A stretch of DNA of 64,000 nt from Comamonas sp. B21-038 (lineage in GTDB: Bacteria; Pseudomonadota; Gammaproteobacteria; Burkholderiales; Burkholderiaceae_C), in the NCBI RefSeq assembly GCF_022387135.1, contig NZ_CP092462.1, positions 744,001-808,000 on the forward strand, in the 5' to 3' direction. Shown here piece after piece: positions 16,664-24,388 of the stretch. The notes under the pieces were generated by a model. The model was not told the DNA's origin. It searched no databases and saw nothing but the letters and a program-made list of their open reading frames with translations. The position numbers were made by a program, and so were the translations under genes. Position 1 is the stretch's first letter, and the number at the start of each line of letters is the position of its first letter.

Positions 16664-17746
16664 ATGTCCGAATCCTCGTTCTCTCCGCTTATTCCCTGTA
16701 TCGCATCGATCGACGATGCCGCCTTCCGCCAGCAGGTGCAGCAGCTGCTGGACAACAAGACCAAGCCATTGGGCTCGCTGGGCCTGCTCGAAGCGCTGGC
16801 TTTGCGCATCGCCTGCATCCTGGGCAGCAGCCAGCCCCGCCTGGCCGATCCCCAGATGGTCGTGTTTGCGGCTGACCATGGCCTGGTAGCGCAGGGCGTG
16901 TCAGCCTTCCCGGCCGATGTGACCTGGCAGATGGTGGGCAATTTTCTCGCCGGTGGCGCGGCAGTAAGCGTGCTCTCGCGCCAGCATGGCGTGGCGCTGA
17001 ATGTGGTCGATTGCGGCGTGGCCCGTGATTTTGCACCGCAGAGCGATGCGCTGCCCGCAGGCGCGCCGCGCCTGTGGCTGCGCAAGATCGCCCCCGGCAC
17101 CCAGGACAGCAGCCTCGGCCCTGCGATGAGCATGGCGCAGTGCGAGGCATCCATTGCCAATGGCCGCGCGCTGCTGCAGGCCTTGCCTGGCAATGCCTTG
17201 CTGCTGGGCGAGATGGGCATTGGCAACACCTCCAGCGCATCGCTGCTGCTGGCGCGGCTCTGCAATCTGGATGTGGCAACCGTCACCGGCGCAGGCACGG
17301 GCTTGAGCGGCGAGGGCGTGGCCCGCAAGGCCGCGGTGCTGCGCCGGGTGCTGGCGCGCCATGCCGGTGTGCAGGAGCCGCTGGCCGTGCTGGCTGCGAT
17401 GGGCGGGCTGGAAGTGGCGACGATGGTAGGGGCCGTGTTGCAGGCCGCGCTGGAGCGGCGTGTGATTGTGGTCGACGGCTTCATCACCAGTGCCGCAGTG
17501 CTGGTGGCCTCCCGCCTGCAGCCCGCGGTGCTGGAGCGCTGCGTCTATGCCCACCGCTCGGGCGAGCCGGGCCACAGCCACTTGCTGGCGGCCTTGCAGG
17601 CCCAGCCGCTGCTCGACTGGCAGCTGCGCCTGGGCGAGGGCTCCGGTGCGGCGCTGGCCTGGCCGCTGCTGGAATCGGCCTGCGCGATGCTGCGTGACAT
17701 GGCCAGCTTTGCCTCGGCGGGGGTCAGCACCCAGAGCAGCACGTGA
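16664..17746 (+). CDS. cobT: Nicotinate-nucleotide:dimethylbenzimidazole phosphoribosyltransferase
   Basis: A 360-residue cytosolic enzyme that makes alpha-ribazole phosphate from dimethylbenzimidazole (the BluB product) and nicotinate mononucleotide, activating the lower ligand of B12. Family signatures are NKTKPLGSLGLLEALA, VFAADHGLVAQGVSAFP, GEMGIGNTSSAS and TGAGTGLSGEG; the likely catalytic Glu lies in RLGEGSGAALAWPL near residue 325. The start MSESSFSPL is chosen over an upstream open frame that runs through the terminator. Usually a cobS or cobC gene follows; here the next gene is nth on the other strand. Confidence 0.94.
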   Translation: MSESSFSPLIPCIASIDDAAFRQQVQQLLDNKTKPLGSLGLLEALALRIACILGSSQPRLADPQMVVFAADHGLVAQGVSAFPADVTWQMVGNFLAGGAAVSVLSRQHGVALNVVDCGVARDFAPQSDALPAGAPRLWLRKIAPGTQDSSLGPAMSMAQCEASIANGRALLQALPGNALLLGEMGIGNTSSASLLLARLCNLDVATVTGAGTGLSGEGVARKAAVLRRVLARHAGVQEPLAVLAAMGGLEVATMVGAVLQAALERRVIVVDGFITSAAVLVASRLQPAVLERCVYAHRSGEPGHSHLLAALQAQPLLDWQLRLGEGSGAALAWPLLESACAMLRDMASFASAGVSTQSST

Positions 17747-17762
17747 TGCCTTGCCGCCGCGA

Positions 17763-18416
17763 TCAGCGCAGCGCGCCTTGGGGTGGCGGTGTCTTGGGCG
17801 AGAAATCGCAGTAGCTGCTGACCAGGCATTCCCAGCAGCGCGGCTTGCGCGCTTGGCAGACATAGCGGCCCAGCAAAATCAGCCAGTGGTGCGAATCGAC
17901 GGCATAGTCGCCGGGTACGCGCTGCATCAGTTGCTTTTCCACTTCGAGCGGATTTTTACCGGGTGCCAGGCCGGTGCGGTTGCTGACGCGGAAGATATGG
18001 GTGTCCACCGCCATCGTCGGCTGGCCAAAGGCCACGTTCAGCACCACATTGGCGGTCTTGCGGCCCACGCCGGGCAGCGCTTCCAGCGCCTCGCGCGTGT
18101 CGGGCACCTGGCCGCCATGGCGTTCCACCAGGATGCGGCAGGTCTCCATCAGGTGCTTGGCCTTGCTGCGGTACAGGCCGATGGTCTTGATATAGCCCTC
18201 CAGGCCTTCCAGCCCCAGCGCCAGAATGGCCTGGGGCGTGTTGGCGACCGGGAACAGTTTGCGGGTGGCCTTGTTGACCCCCACATCGGTCGCCTGGGCA
18301 GACAGCAGCACGGCGGCGAGCAACTCGAACACCGAGGTGTATTCCAGCTCGGTCTGGGGCGAAGGGTTGGCCGCCTTCAAGGTGGCGAAGAAGGGTTGGA
18401 TATCAGCGGTTTTCAT
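17763..18416 (-). CDS. nth: Endonuclease III
   Basis: A 217-residue bifunctional DNA glycosylase/AP lyase that removes oxidised pyrimidines. The helix-hairpin-helix LPGVGRKTANVVLNVAF and the catalytic Lys in it are present, the catalytic Asp lies in VDTHIFRVSNR, and the C-terminal [4Fe-4S] loop has the spacing C-x6-C-x2-C-x5-C in CQARKPRCWECLVSSYC. Length matches E. coli Nth (211). It converges with cobT. Confidence 0.96.
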   Translation of the reverse strand: MKTADIQPFFATLKAANPSPQTELEYTSVFELLAAVLLSAQATDVGVNKATRKLFPVANTPQAILALGLEGLEGYIKTIGLYRSKAKHLMETCRILVERHGGQVPDTREALEALPGVGRKTANVVLNVAFGQPTMAVDTHIFRVSNRTGLAPGKNPLEVEKQLMQRVPGDYAVDSHHWLILLGRYVCQARKPRCWECLVSSYCDFSPKTPPPQGALR

Positions 18417-18476
18417 CGTGTGGTGGTGCAGGCTCGGCTGCCATTATCTGGCAAGGCCTGAGCCTGGGTCCCTGCA

Positions 18477-19514
18477 TCAAGGTAGCAGCGGCGCCTGCGG
18501 CACACCCTGGCGGATGGCGGCCGAGAAATCCTCGCCCGGCCGCACCGCCTTGGCGCGGGCATTGATGTGCGCTGCCGCATGGATGGCCTCAAAGTCGTTC
18601 GGGCGGGCGAGGGCGCCCAGGCTGTCCACATACTGGGGCAGGTAGCCGCTGGCCAGCAGGCGCCAGTCCATCGGCAGGCCCGGCACAATGCGGCGCACCA
18701 TGTCGAACACAATGGTGGTGCAGTTGGCAAACAGCGTGTGGTAGAACTGCGGCGTCTCGACCAGCGCATTGGCCTTGTCCACATAGGCGATGAACAGTGA
18801 GCGCATCGCAGCGCGCGGCATGGCCACGCTGTACAGGTAGACTTCTTCTCCCCGCATATTGCTGCGTACGCGCAGGATGTCGCGCTCATCGGCAGCGACC
18901 AGGCTTTGCTCGAACTGCTTGAAGAAGCCGCCCACGGCCGAGAACTGCTCGCCCTGTTCCTTGCGGATCTCTACCGAGAAGGTCACATAGCGGCGCGGGC
19001 TCTTGCCGTCGTCAAAGCCGAAGGACACCAAGGTGTGGGCAATGGCCGGCCCCATCCAGTAGGAGGTACTCATGTCCACCGACACAAGCTGGCGCAGGTC
19101 GTAGTCCCGGTCTTCCCAGCGCACGGTGGCCTTGCTGTCGGTCAGCCAGTCAAAATTGCGCACATTGTGCAGCTGCACCAGATCACCCTGGACGGTGCCT
19201 GACAGCTGCTGGGCCACATCCGGCGCCCATTTGCGCGTGTTGGAGGGCTGGATGCTGGCCCACCAGGCGAGGATCGCGGCAAACAGCAGCCCATAGATCA
19301 GCAGGCCCTTGGGCATGCGCTGCTGCCACAGCAGGTAGATGCAGTACAGACCCACCCCCACCCAGACCCCCAGCAGCAGCCCCCGGGCCGAGCCCGACTT
19401 GACCGATTGCGCGAGCTGAAACCACAGCGCGCCACAGGCCCAGACCACGCCCAGCAGCATGAGCAACGAGGCCAGCAATTTGACCAAAACAATGAAGAAA
19501 GCGGCGATGCGCAT
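18477..19514 (-). CDS. DUF4105 domain membrane protein
   Basis: A 345-residue protein with two or three N-terminal membrane segments (about 5-25, 40-60 and 70-88) followed by a soluble domain of the DUF4105 type, which has features of papain-like/NlpC-P60-fold enzymes. Visible conserved parts are FGFDDGKSPRRYVTFSVEIRKE and YHTLFANCTTIVFDMVRRIVPG, where NCTT gives a candidate catalytic Cys. No experimentally known role. The open frame runs on upstream across the neighbouring aminotransferase in antisense; MRIAAFFIVLVKLL is the plausible start since it begins the first membrane helix. Confidence 0.8.
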   Translation of the reverse strand: MRIAAFFIVLVKLLASLLMLLGVVWACGALWFQLAQSVKSGSARGLLLGVWVGVGLYCIYLLWQQRMPKGLLIYGLLFAAILAWWASIQPSNTRKWAPDVAQQLSGTVQGDLVQLHNVRNFDWLTDSKATVRWEDRDYDLRQLVSVDMSTSYWMGPAIAHTLVSFGFDDGKSPRRYVTFSVEIRKEQGEQFSAVGGFFKQFEQSLVAADERDILRVRSNMRGEEVYLYSVAMPRAAMRSLFIAYVDKANALVETPQFYHTLFANCTTIVFDMVRRIVPGLPMDWRLLASGYLPQYVDSLGALARPNDFEAIHAAAHINARAKAVRPGEDFSAAIRQGVPQAPLLP

Positions 19515-19673
19515 GGTGACCCAGTCCTTTAGGGCGCAAGCATAGTCGATAGCGGGGGGCAATGGCGGGCTCAGGGATGCCAGAGCGACGCATGGGGCCG
19601 GTAAAAAGTAGCAAAATGCCAGTGCGGCCCGGCGATCGACCGGGCTGCGCTTTTTGACTTGAGAGAACATTCC

Positions 19674-20870
19674 ATGACACTGCGCTTTGCCTCCCGCCTC
19701 GACAATGTCGAGACGTCCGCCATCCGTGAACTGTTCAAGCTGCTGGGCAAGCCCGGCATCATCAGTTTTGCCGGGGGCTTTCCGGATGCAGCCATGTTCG
19801 ACGTGGACGGTGTGCAGGCAGCGGCCAATGCGGCGTTGAAAGAGGAGCCGGGCGCTGCGCTGCAGTACGGCGCGACGGAGGGCTACCAGCCCTTCCGCGA
19901 GCAGATCGTGGGCCTGATGGCGGCCAAGGGCGTGCAGTCGCTGACGCCCGATCAGCTGATCGTCACCACCGGCAGCCAGCAGGCGCTCGACCTGCTGGGC
20001 AAGACGATGATCTCGCCCGGTGACAAGGTGATCGTCGAGGGCCCGACCTTTCTGGCCACCATCCAGTGCTTCCGCCTCTACGGCGCCGAAGTCATCAGCG
20101 CCCCCACCGATGAGAACGGTGTCATCCCCGAAGCGCTGGAGCAGCTGATAGCCGAACACCAGCCCAAGCTGGTCTACCTGATCCCGACCTTTGGCAACCC
20201 CAGCGGTGTGCTGCTGAGCCTGGAGCGCCGCCGCCAGATTCTCGAGATGGCTGTGCGCCACCAGACCCTGGTCGTCGAGGACGATCCCTATGGCGACCTG
20301 TACTTTGACGCACCGCCACCGCCCAGCCTGCTGGCGCTGTCGGACAGCGTACCCGGCAGCCGTGACTACCTGGCCCACTGCGGCAGCATGAGCAAGGTGC
20401 TCAGCCCCGGCCTGCGCCTGGGCTGGCTGATTGCGCCGGCCGAGCTGCTGGGCAAGTGCGTCATGTGCAAGCAGTTCAGCGATGCCCATACCAGCACCTT
20501 CAGCCAGGCCACTGCCGCCCAGTACCTGAAGGCCGGCCGCATGCCCGCCACCCTGGACCGCGTGCGCACCACCTACGCGGCGCGCAGCAAGGCCATGGGC
20601 GACGGCCTGCGCAGCCAGCTGGGCGATGCGGTGCGCTTTGTGCAGCCCCAGGGCGGCATGTTCATCTGGGTGCAGCTGACGGGCGCCCGGGGCCAGGAGA
20701 AGGATGGCAATGCGCTGGCCAAGCGCGCCATCGAGCAGGGGGTGGCCTTTGTGCCGGGCACGCCATTCTTTGCCCAGAACCCCGATGCCTCGACCCTGCG
20801 GCTGTCCTTTGCCACCGCTGATATCGCCCGCATCGAAGAGGGCATTGCCCGCCTGGCCAAGGCGCTGTAA
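19674..20870 (+). CDS. PLP-dependent aminotransferase (MocR/2-aminoadipate type, class I/II)
   Basis: A 398-residue fold-type I aminotransferase related to 2-aminoadipate/aromatic aminotransferases (LysN/KAT-like). Visible are ISFAGGFPDAAMF, the tetrapeptide region YLIPTFGNPSG, the Asp/Tyr pair in VVEDDPYGDLYF and the PLP Lys in GSMSKVLSPGLRLGW. The substrate is not clear from sequence; broad activity on 2-aminoadipate, leucine or aromatic amino acids is known for the group. ATG at 19674 is used (GAGAGAA upstream); ATG at 19659 is in frame. It is a single-gene unit with a terminator behind it. Confidence 0.88.
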   Translation: MTLRFASRLDNVETSAIRELFKLLGKPGIISFAGGFPDAAMFDVDGVQAAANAALKEEPGAALQYGATEGYQPFREQIVGLMAAKGVQSLTPDQLIVTTGSQQALDLLGKTMISPGDKVIVEGPTFLATIQCFRLYGAEVISAPTDENGVIPEALEQLIAEHQPKLVYLIPTFGNPSGVLLSLERRRQILEMAVRHQTLVVEDDPYGDLYFDAPPPPSLLALSDSVPGSRDYLAHCGSMSKVLSPGLRLGWLIAPAELLGKCVMCKQFSDAHTSTFSQATAAQYLKAGRMPATLDRVRTTYAARSKAMGDGLRSQLGDAVRFVQPQGGMFIWVQLTGARGQEKDGNALAKRAIEQGVAFVPGTPFFAQNPDASTLRLSFATADIARIEEGIARLAKAL

Positions 20871-20888
20871 GCCCGCCTTCCCGCTCTC

Positions 20889-20924
20889 CACGCCGGCATA
20901 TGCGCTGTCATATGCCGGCGTTAT
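20889..20924 (+). terminator. Intrinsic terminator after the aminotransferase gene
   Basis: A strong stem GCCGGCATATG / CATATGCCGGC with a 6-base loop is followed by GTTATTCTTT. It lies about 20 bases after the aminotransferase stop codon. Confidence 0.75.
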
Positions 20925-20962
20925 TCTTTCCCCTCCCTCCCCATCCGATGCCAGGAGACGCC

Positions 20963-21181
20963 ATGACGACAATGCCCGAACCCCTGCAGCAGCGCCTTGA
21001 AGCCCTGGAGATCAAGGCGGCCTATGCCGACGACCTGCTCGAAGAGCTCAACCTGACGATCTACAAGCAACAGCAGCAGATCGACCGCTTGCTGCACCTG
21101 GTCAAGGACCTGCAGCAGCGCATGCCCGAGACCGGAGCTGTTGCGCCAGGTGCACGCGACGAGCTGCCGCCCCACTACTGA
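20963..21181 (+). CDS. slyX: SlyX-like protein
   Basis: A 72-residue coiled-coil protein with the SlyX pattern: LEALEIKAAYADDLLEELNLTIYKQQQQID, then a Pro-rich tail ending PPHY, the conserved SlyX C-terminus. Function is unknown in any organism. AGGAGACGCC before the ATG is a good ribosome binding site. Confidence 0.92.
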   Translation: MTTMPEPLQQRLEALEIKAAYADDLLEELNLTIYKQQQQIDRLLHLVKDLQQRMPETGAVAPGARDELPPHY

Positions 21182-21326
21182 ACGCAGGCCTCTGCCTCAG
21201 GAAGCACACAATTTGCTTCAAATCAGCCCGGAAACAGGGCAAAAAAGGTATTAGGGTTTGCACCTATTTGGTGCGAGAATGTTGGCTTGAATTTTGCAGT
21301 GTTCATCGCAGGCGTCGCAGCCTGCA

Positions 21327-21495
21327 CTAGGGATGCTCTGCAAAACCCTCGCCAAGCGGGATGGACGCGGATCGGGATGAGCCGCAAGGCGTCTTTTGCA
21401 GTCAATAGCCGTAGCTATTGACAAGGAAGACAACGCAGCGGATCGCCCGAGACCGCGTTCACACCACGGCAGGGAGTTTTGCAGAGGGTCCCTAG
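21327..21495 (+). repeat. MITE-like element with 17-bp terminal inverted repeats and CTAG flanks
   Basis: The left end GGGATGCTCTGCAAAAC (from 21330) and the right end GTTTTGCAGAGGGTCCC (to 21492) are inverted repeats with 15 of 17 matches, and CTAG occurs at both outer edges (21327-21330 and 21492-21495). A TA or YTAR target is typical of some IS5-family subgroups, so this may be a non-autonomous relative. The roughly 165-bp element has no credible ORF. It contains an inner perfect hairpin, GTCAATAGC (21401-21409) with GCTATTGAC (21414-21422). It occupies most of the 21182-21540 gap, which otherwise holds nothing I can identify except the DUF2721 gene leader. Confidence 0.65.
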
Positions 21496-21540
21496 GCGTG
21501 TGCTGCAGCGCAGTCTGTCCAACCTCTCTGCTCCAACACC

Positions 21541-22113
21541 ATGTCCATCGACGTCAGCAACATCACCCACAGCATCCAGCTGGCTGTGGCTCCCGTTTTC
21601 TTTCTCACCGGCGTGGCGGGCATGATCGGTGCCGTCGCCGGCCGGCTGGCGCGCATCATCGACCGGGGCCGTGTGCTGGAAGACCGCATGATGGCCTCCA
21701 AGGACGAGGACTATGTGCAGCGGTCCTTGCTGGAGCTCAGCTTTCTGCGCCGGCGCGGACGCCTGGCCAACCTCTGCATCGGGCTGCTGACCCTGTGCGG
21801 CGCGCTGATTGCGCTGACCATCATCTTGCTCTTCGTCGGCCAGACCACCAAGACCGAGATCGACGCCAACAGCTGGTCGCTGGCGGCGATGTTCAGCTTC
21901 GGGCTGGGCGTGGTCAGCTTTGTCTCGGCGCTGTGCTGCTTCATGGTCGAGACCATGATGGCCACGCAGCTGCTGAACTTCCACCCGCTGCGCCAGCCGG
22001 CCACGATTCCCTGTATGGCAGCGGCCCAAGCCGCGGCCACCGCGCCCAGTGCGGCACCCCGCAAAGTGGTTGCCGAGCCCGGCCGCCAGGATGCCTTCAT
22101 GCCCCAGGTCTGA
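21541..22113 (+). CDS. DUF2721 family membrane protein
   Basis: A 190-residue inner-membrane protein of unknown function with three likely membrane helices (about 14-37, 78-100 and 115-140), typical of DUF2721: VAPVFFLTGVAGMIGAVAGRLARIIDRGR followed by an acidic loop and the second hairpin. The last 35 residues are Ala/Pro-rich. Its start codon lies 45 bases after the MITE-like element, so the element may have supplied or replaced part of its promoter. Confidence 0.82.
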   Translation: MSIDVSNITHSIQLAVAPVFFLTGVAGMIGAVAGRLARIIDRGRVLEDRMMASKDEDYVQRSLLELSFLRRRGRLANLCIGLLTLCGALIALTIILLFVGQTTKTEIDANSWSLAAMFSFGLGVVSFVSALCCFMVETMMATQLLNFHPLRQPATIPCMAAAQAAATAPSAAPRKVVAEPGRQDAFMPQV

Positions 22114-22123
22114 GGCCTTGGGT

Positions 22124-23008
22124 CTATGCCGGGGTCTGCGGATAGCGCGCCTGGCATAGCGCCAGCCAGGCGCTGGCGGCCTTGGATAGGTGCTGGGGCC
22201 GCCAGGTGAGGCCGAAATCATGGCTCAGCGTGGGCTCAGCCACGGGCAGGCAGCGCACCTGGGCCGGGTCAAAGCGGCTGGCCACATGGTCGAACATGAT
22301 GGCAATGCCTGCATCGGCGGCGACCAGGTCGCCAATCAAGTCCCAGTAACGGCTTTGCAGCGCGATCTGCGGCACAAAGCCCGCTTGCGCGCAGCAGCTT
22401 TGCACGCCTTCGTACAGCGCAAAATCACTCTCGTACATCACAAAGGGCAGGGCAGCCAGCTCCCGCCAGCGCACCTGGCTTTGCCCCTGGGGCGCGCGCG
22501 CATGGGCAAAAACGGCCACGGTATGGTGGGTTTGTATGCGCAGGCTGGCCAGGGGGCTGCCGGCACGCAGCAGGCCCATGGCTACATCGATCTCGCCCTC
22601 TGCCACCGCCTGTTCCAGCGCCCGGGCGCCGCGCTCATGCAACTGCAACTGGACGCCGGGGTAGCGTTTGCGGTACTGCGCAAAGATGGGCGCCATGTAG
22701 TGGCCCGTGGTCGGGGACACGCCCACGCTGAGCGTGCCGCGCGCGATGCCGTCCACCTCGGCCACTTCCTGGCGCAGGCGGCTGGCCTCTTGCAGCAGCG
22801 CCTGGCCCCGCTCAAACACCACGCGCCCGGCATCGGTCAGCTGCAGCTTGCGGCCTTCGCGCAGCAGCAAGGGGCCGCCGAGCTCGTCTTCCAGACCCTT
22901 CACCATCTTGCTGATGGTGGGCTGGGTGACATACAGCGCCTCTGCCGCACGGGTGAAGCTGTTGCGGTGGACCACCTCGACAAAGTAGCGCAGCGCTCGC
23001 AGGTCCAT
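22124..23008 (-). CDS. LysR-type regulator, CidR-like
   Basis: A 294-residue LysR-family regulator: N-terminal winged helix-turn-helix (MDLRALRYFVEVVHRNSFTR, then AAEALYVTQPTISKMVKGLE) and an effector-binding domain from about residue 90. It is divergent from the lrgA/lrgB pair with 154 bases between. CidR, the LysR regulator of cidABC in Gram-positives, has this arrangement, so it probably controls that pair, perhaps in response to overflow metabolism. That role is inferred. Confidence 0.85.
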   Translation of the reverse strand: MDLRALRYFVEVVHRNSFTRAAEALYVTQPTISKMVKGLEDELGGPLLLREGRKLQLTDAGRVVFERGQALLQEASRLRQEVAEVDGIARGTLSVGVSPTTGHYMAPIFAQYRKRYPGVQLQLHERGARALEQAVAEGEIDVAMGLLRAGSPLASLRIQTHHTVAVFAHARAPQGQSQVRWRELAALPFVMYESDFALYEGVQSCCAQAGFVPQIALQSRYWDLIGDLVAADAGIAIMFDHVASRFDPAQVRCLPVAEPTLSHDFGLTWRPQHLSKAASAWLALCQARYPQTPA

Positions 23009-23162
23009 GGTGAATTCCTAGATGGAATGGAATTTATAAAAATAAGTCATTTTACGAATGATTATGCCGTTTCTACAATCCGTTTTGTGCAGTGCAGCAT
23101 GGTGAGGCAAGGGGCCGCACCGCCGCCACTGCCGCTGGCCCACGAGCCAGCACAAGGATGGC

Positions 23163-23648
23163 ATGACAAGCGATAAATGGGTGGCGGGCGAGGGCAGATC
23201 CACAGACAAGGGGCTGCCCAGGCAGGCCCGCCAGGCGGCACGCACGCTGTGGCAGGTGGCAGTGCTCTGCGCCATCTGGCTGGTGGCCGAGGCACTGCGC
23301 AGCCATATGGGCTGGCGTATTCCGGCGGGCCTGATTGGCTTTGCCGCACTGGCGCTGGGGCTGTTCAGCCGCGCCGTGCCCGGCCGCTGGCTGGCACAGG
23401 GCACGCGCTGGCTGCTGTCGGACATGCTGCTGTTCTTCATCCCCGCGATGCTGGTGATCATCAACTATGGCGACCTGGTACGCAGCCAGGGGCTGCGCAT
23501 CGTGCTCGTGATTGTGCTGAGCACTGCCTGTGTGATGGTGGCCACCGCGCTGGTGGTCGATGCGGTCTACCGGCTGGAGCTGCGCCTGGCCCAGCGCAAG
23601 CGCCGCCAGGAGCGTGGCGCCAAGGCCGCTGCCGGAGGGGTGCGATGA
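23163..23648 (+). CDS. CidA/LrgA family membrane protein
   Basis: A 161-residue holin-like inner-membrane protein with four hydrophobic segments between about 30 and 145 and the family stretch IPAGLIGFAALALGLFSR plus DMLLFFIPAMLVIINYGDL. CidA/LrgA proteins are linked to murein hydrolase control and, more recently, to pyruvate or other small-acid transport. The N-terminal 28 residues are cytosolic and charged. It overlaps lrgB by 4 bases. Confidence 0.88.
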   Translation: MTSDKWVAGEGRSTDKGLPRQARQAARTLWQVAVLCAIWLVAEALRSHMGWRIPAGLIGFAALALGLFSRAVPGRWLAQGTRWLLSDMLLFFIPAMLVIINYGDLVRSQGLRIVLVIVLSTACVMVATALVVDAVYRLELRLAQRKRRQERGAKAAAGGVR

Positions 23649-24388
23649 CTGCTGCGCCTGCAACCCTGCCCTCGTCGTTGCCGCTGTGGCCGCTGAGCCA
23701 TGGCAGCGCAGCGCTGCTGTCACTGCTGCTGACCCTGCTGTGCTATTACCTCAACAAGCGGCTGTACCAGCGCCATCCGCATACGGTGCTGATGCCCATC
23801 ATCGGCACGCCCCTGGTGCTGGTGGCCGCACTGCTGCTGCTGGGCATTGGCTACGACGACTATCGCACCCATACCCATTGGCTGGTATGGCTGCTGGGGC
23901 CGACGACCGTCGCCTTCGCGCTGCCGTTGTATGACTACCGCCAGATGGTGCGCAAGCACTGGATGTCCATTTTGGCCGGCGTGTTGGTGGCCAGCACGGT
24001 ATCCATCCTGACGTCGGTGTGGCTGGCGCGCTGGCTGGGCCTGTCGCCGCTGCTGCAAAAAGGGCTAGCAATGCGCTCCGTGACCACGCCCTTTGCGGTG
24101 GAGGCCGAGCGTGCCATCGGCGGCCCGCTGGACCTGGCTGCCTTGTTTGTGCTGCTCACCGGAGTGACCGGCATGCTGATCGGTGGCCTGGTGCTGCGCC
24201 TCTTGCCCCGGCTGCGCAGCCGGGTCGCAGCGGGGGCCATGCTGGGCGGATCGGCCCACGGCTCGGGGGTTGCCAAGGCGCAGATGGCCGGCCCCCAGCA
24301 AGGTGTGGCCGCCTCACTGGTGATGATGATTGCCGGCGCTCTCAATGTGCTGGCTGCACCCTGGGTCGGCGCCTGGGTGTTTGGCTAG
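23645..24388 (+). CDS. CidB/LrgB family membrane protein
   Basis: A 247-residue partner of the CidA/LrgA protein with about seven hydrophobic segments. Typical stretches are HPHTVLMPIIGTPLVLVAALLLLGIGYDDY, LLGPTTVAFALPLYDYRQ and, late, LRSRVAAGAMLGGSAHGSGVAKA. The start is set by the ATGA overlap with the previous gene. The next gene is convergent and overlaps its 3' end by 4 bases. Confidence 0.9.
   Translation: MTAAPATLPSSLPLWPLSHGSAALLSLLLTLLCYYLNKRLYQRHPHTVLMPIIGTPLVLVAALLLLGIGYDDYRTHTHWLVWLLGPTTVAFALPLYDYRQMVRKHWMSILAGVLVASTVSILTSVWLARWLGLSPLLQKGLAMRSVTTPFAVEAERAIGGPLDLAALFVLLTGVTGMLIGGLVLRLLPRLRSRVAAGAMLGGSAHGSGVAKAQMAGPQQGVAASLVMMIAGALNVLAAPWVGAWVFG

Noticed and set aside
18477-20972. 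An 831-codon minus-strand open frame covering the DUF4105 gene and all of the aminotransferase gene
   Set aside because: Only 18477-19514 reads as a real protein. The rest is antisense to the aminotransferase and has the Gln/His/Gly-rich, low-complexity look of GC-driven shadow frames.
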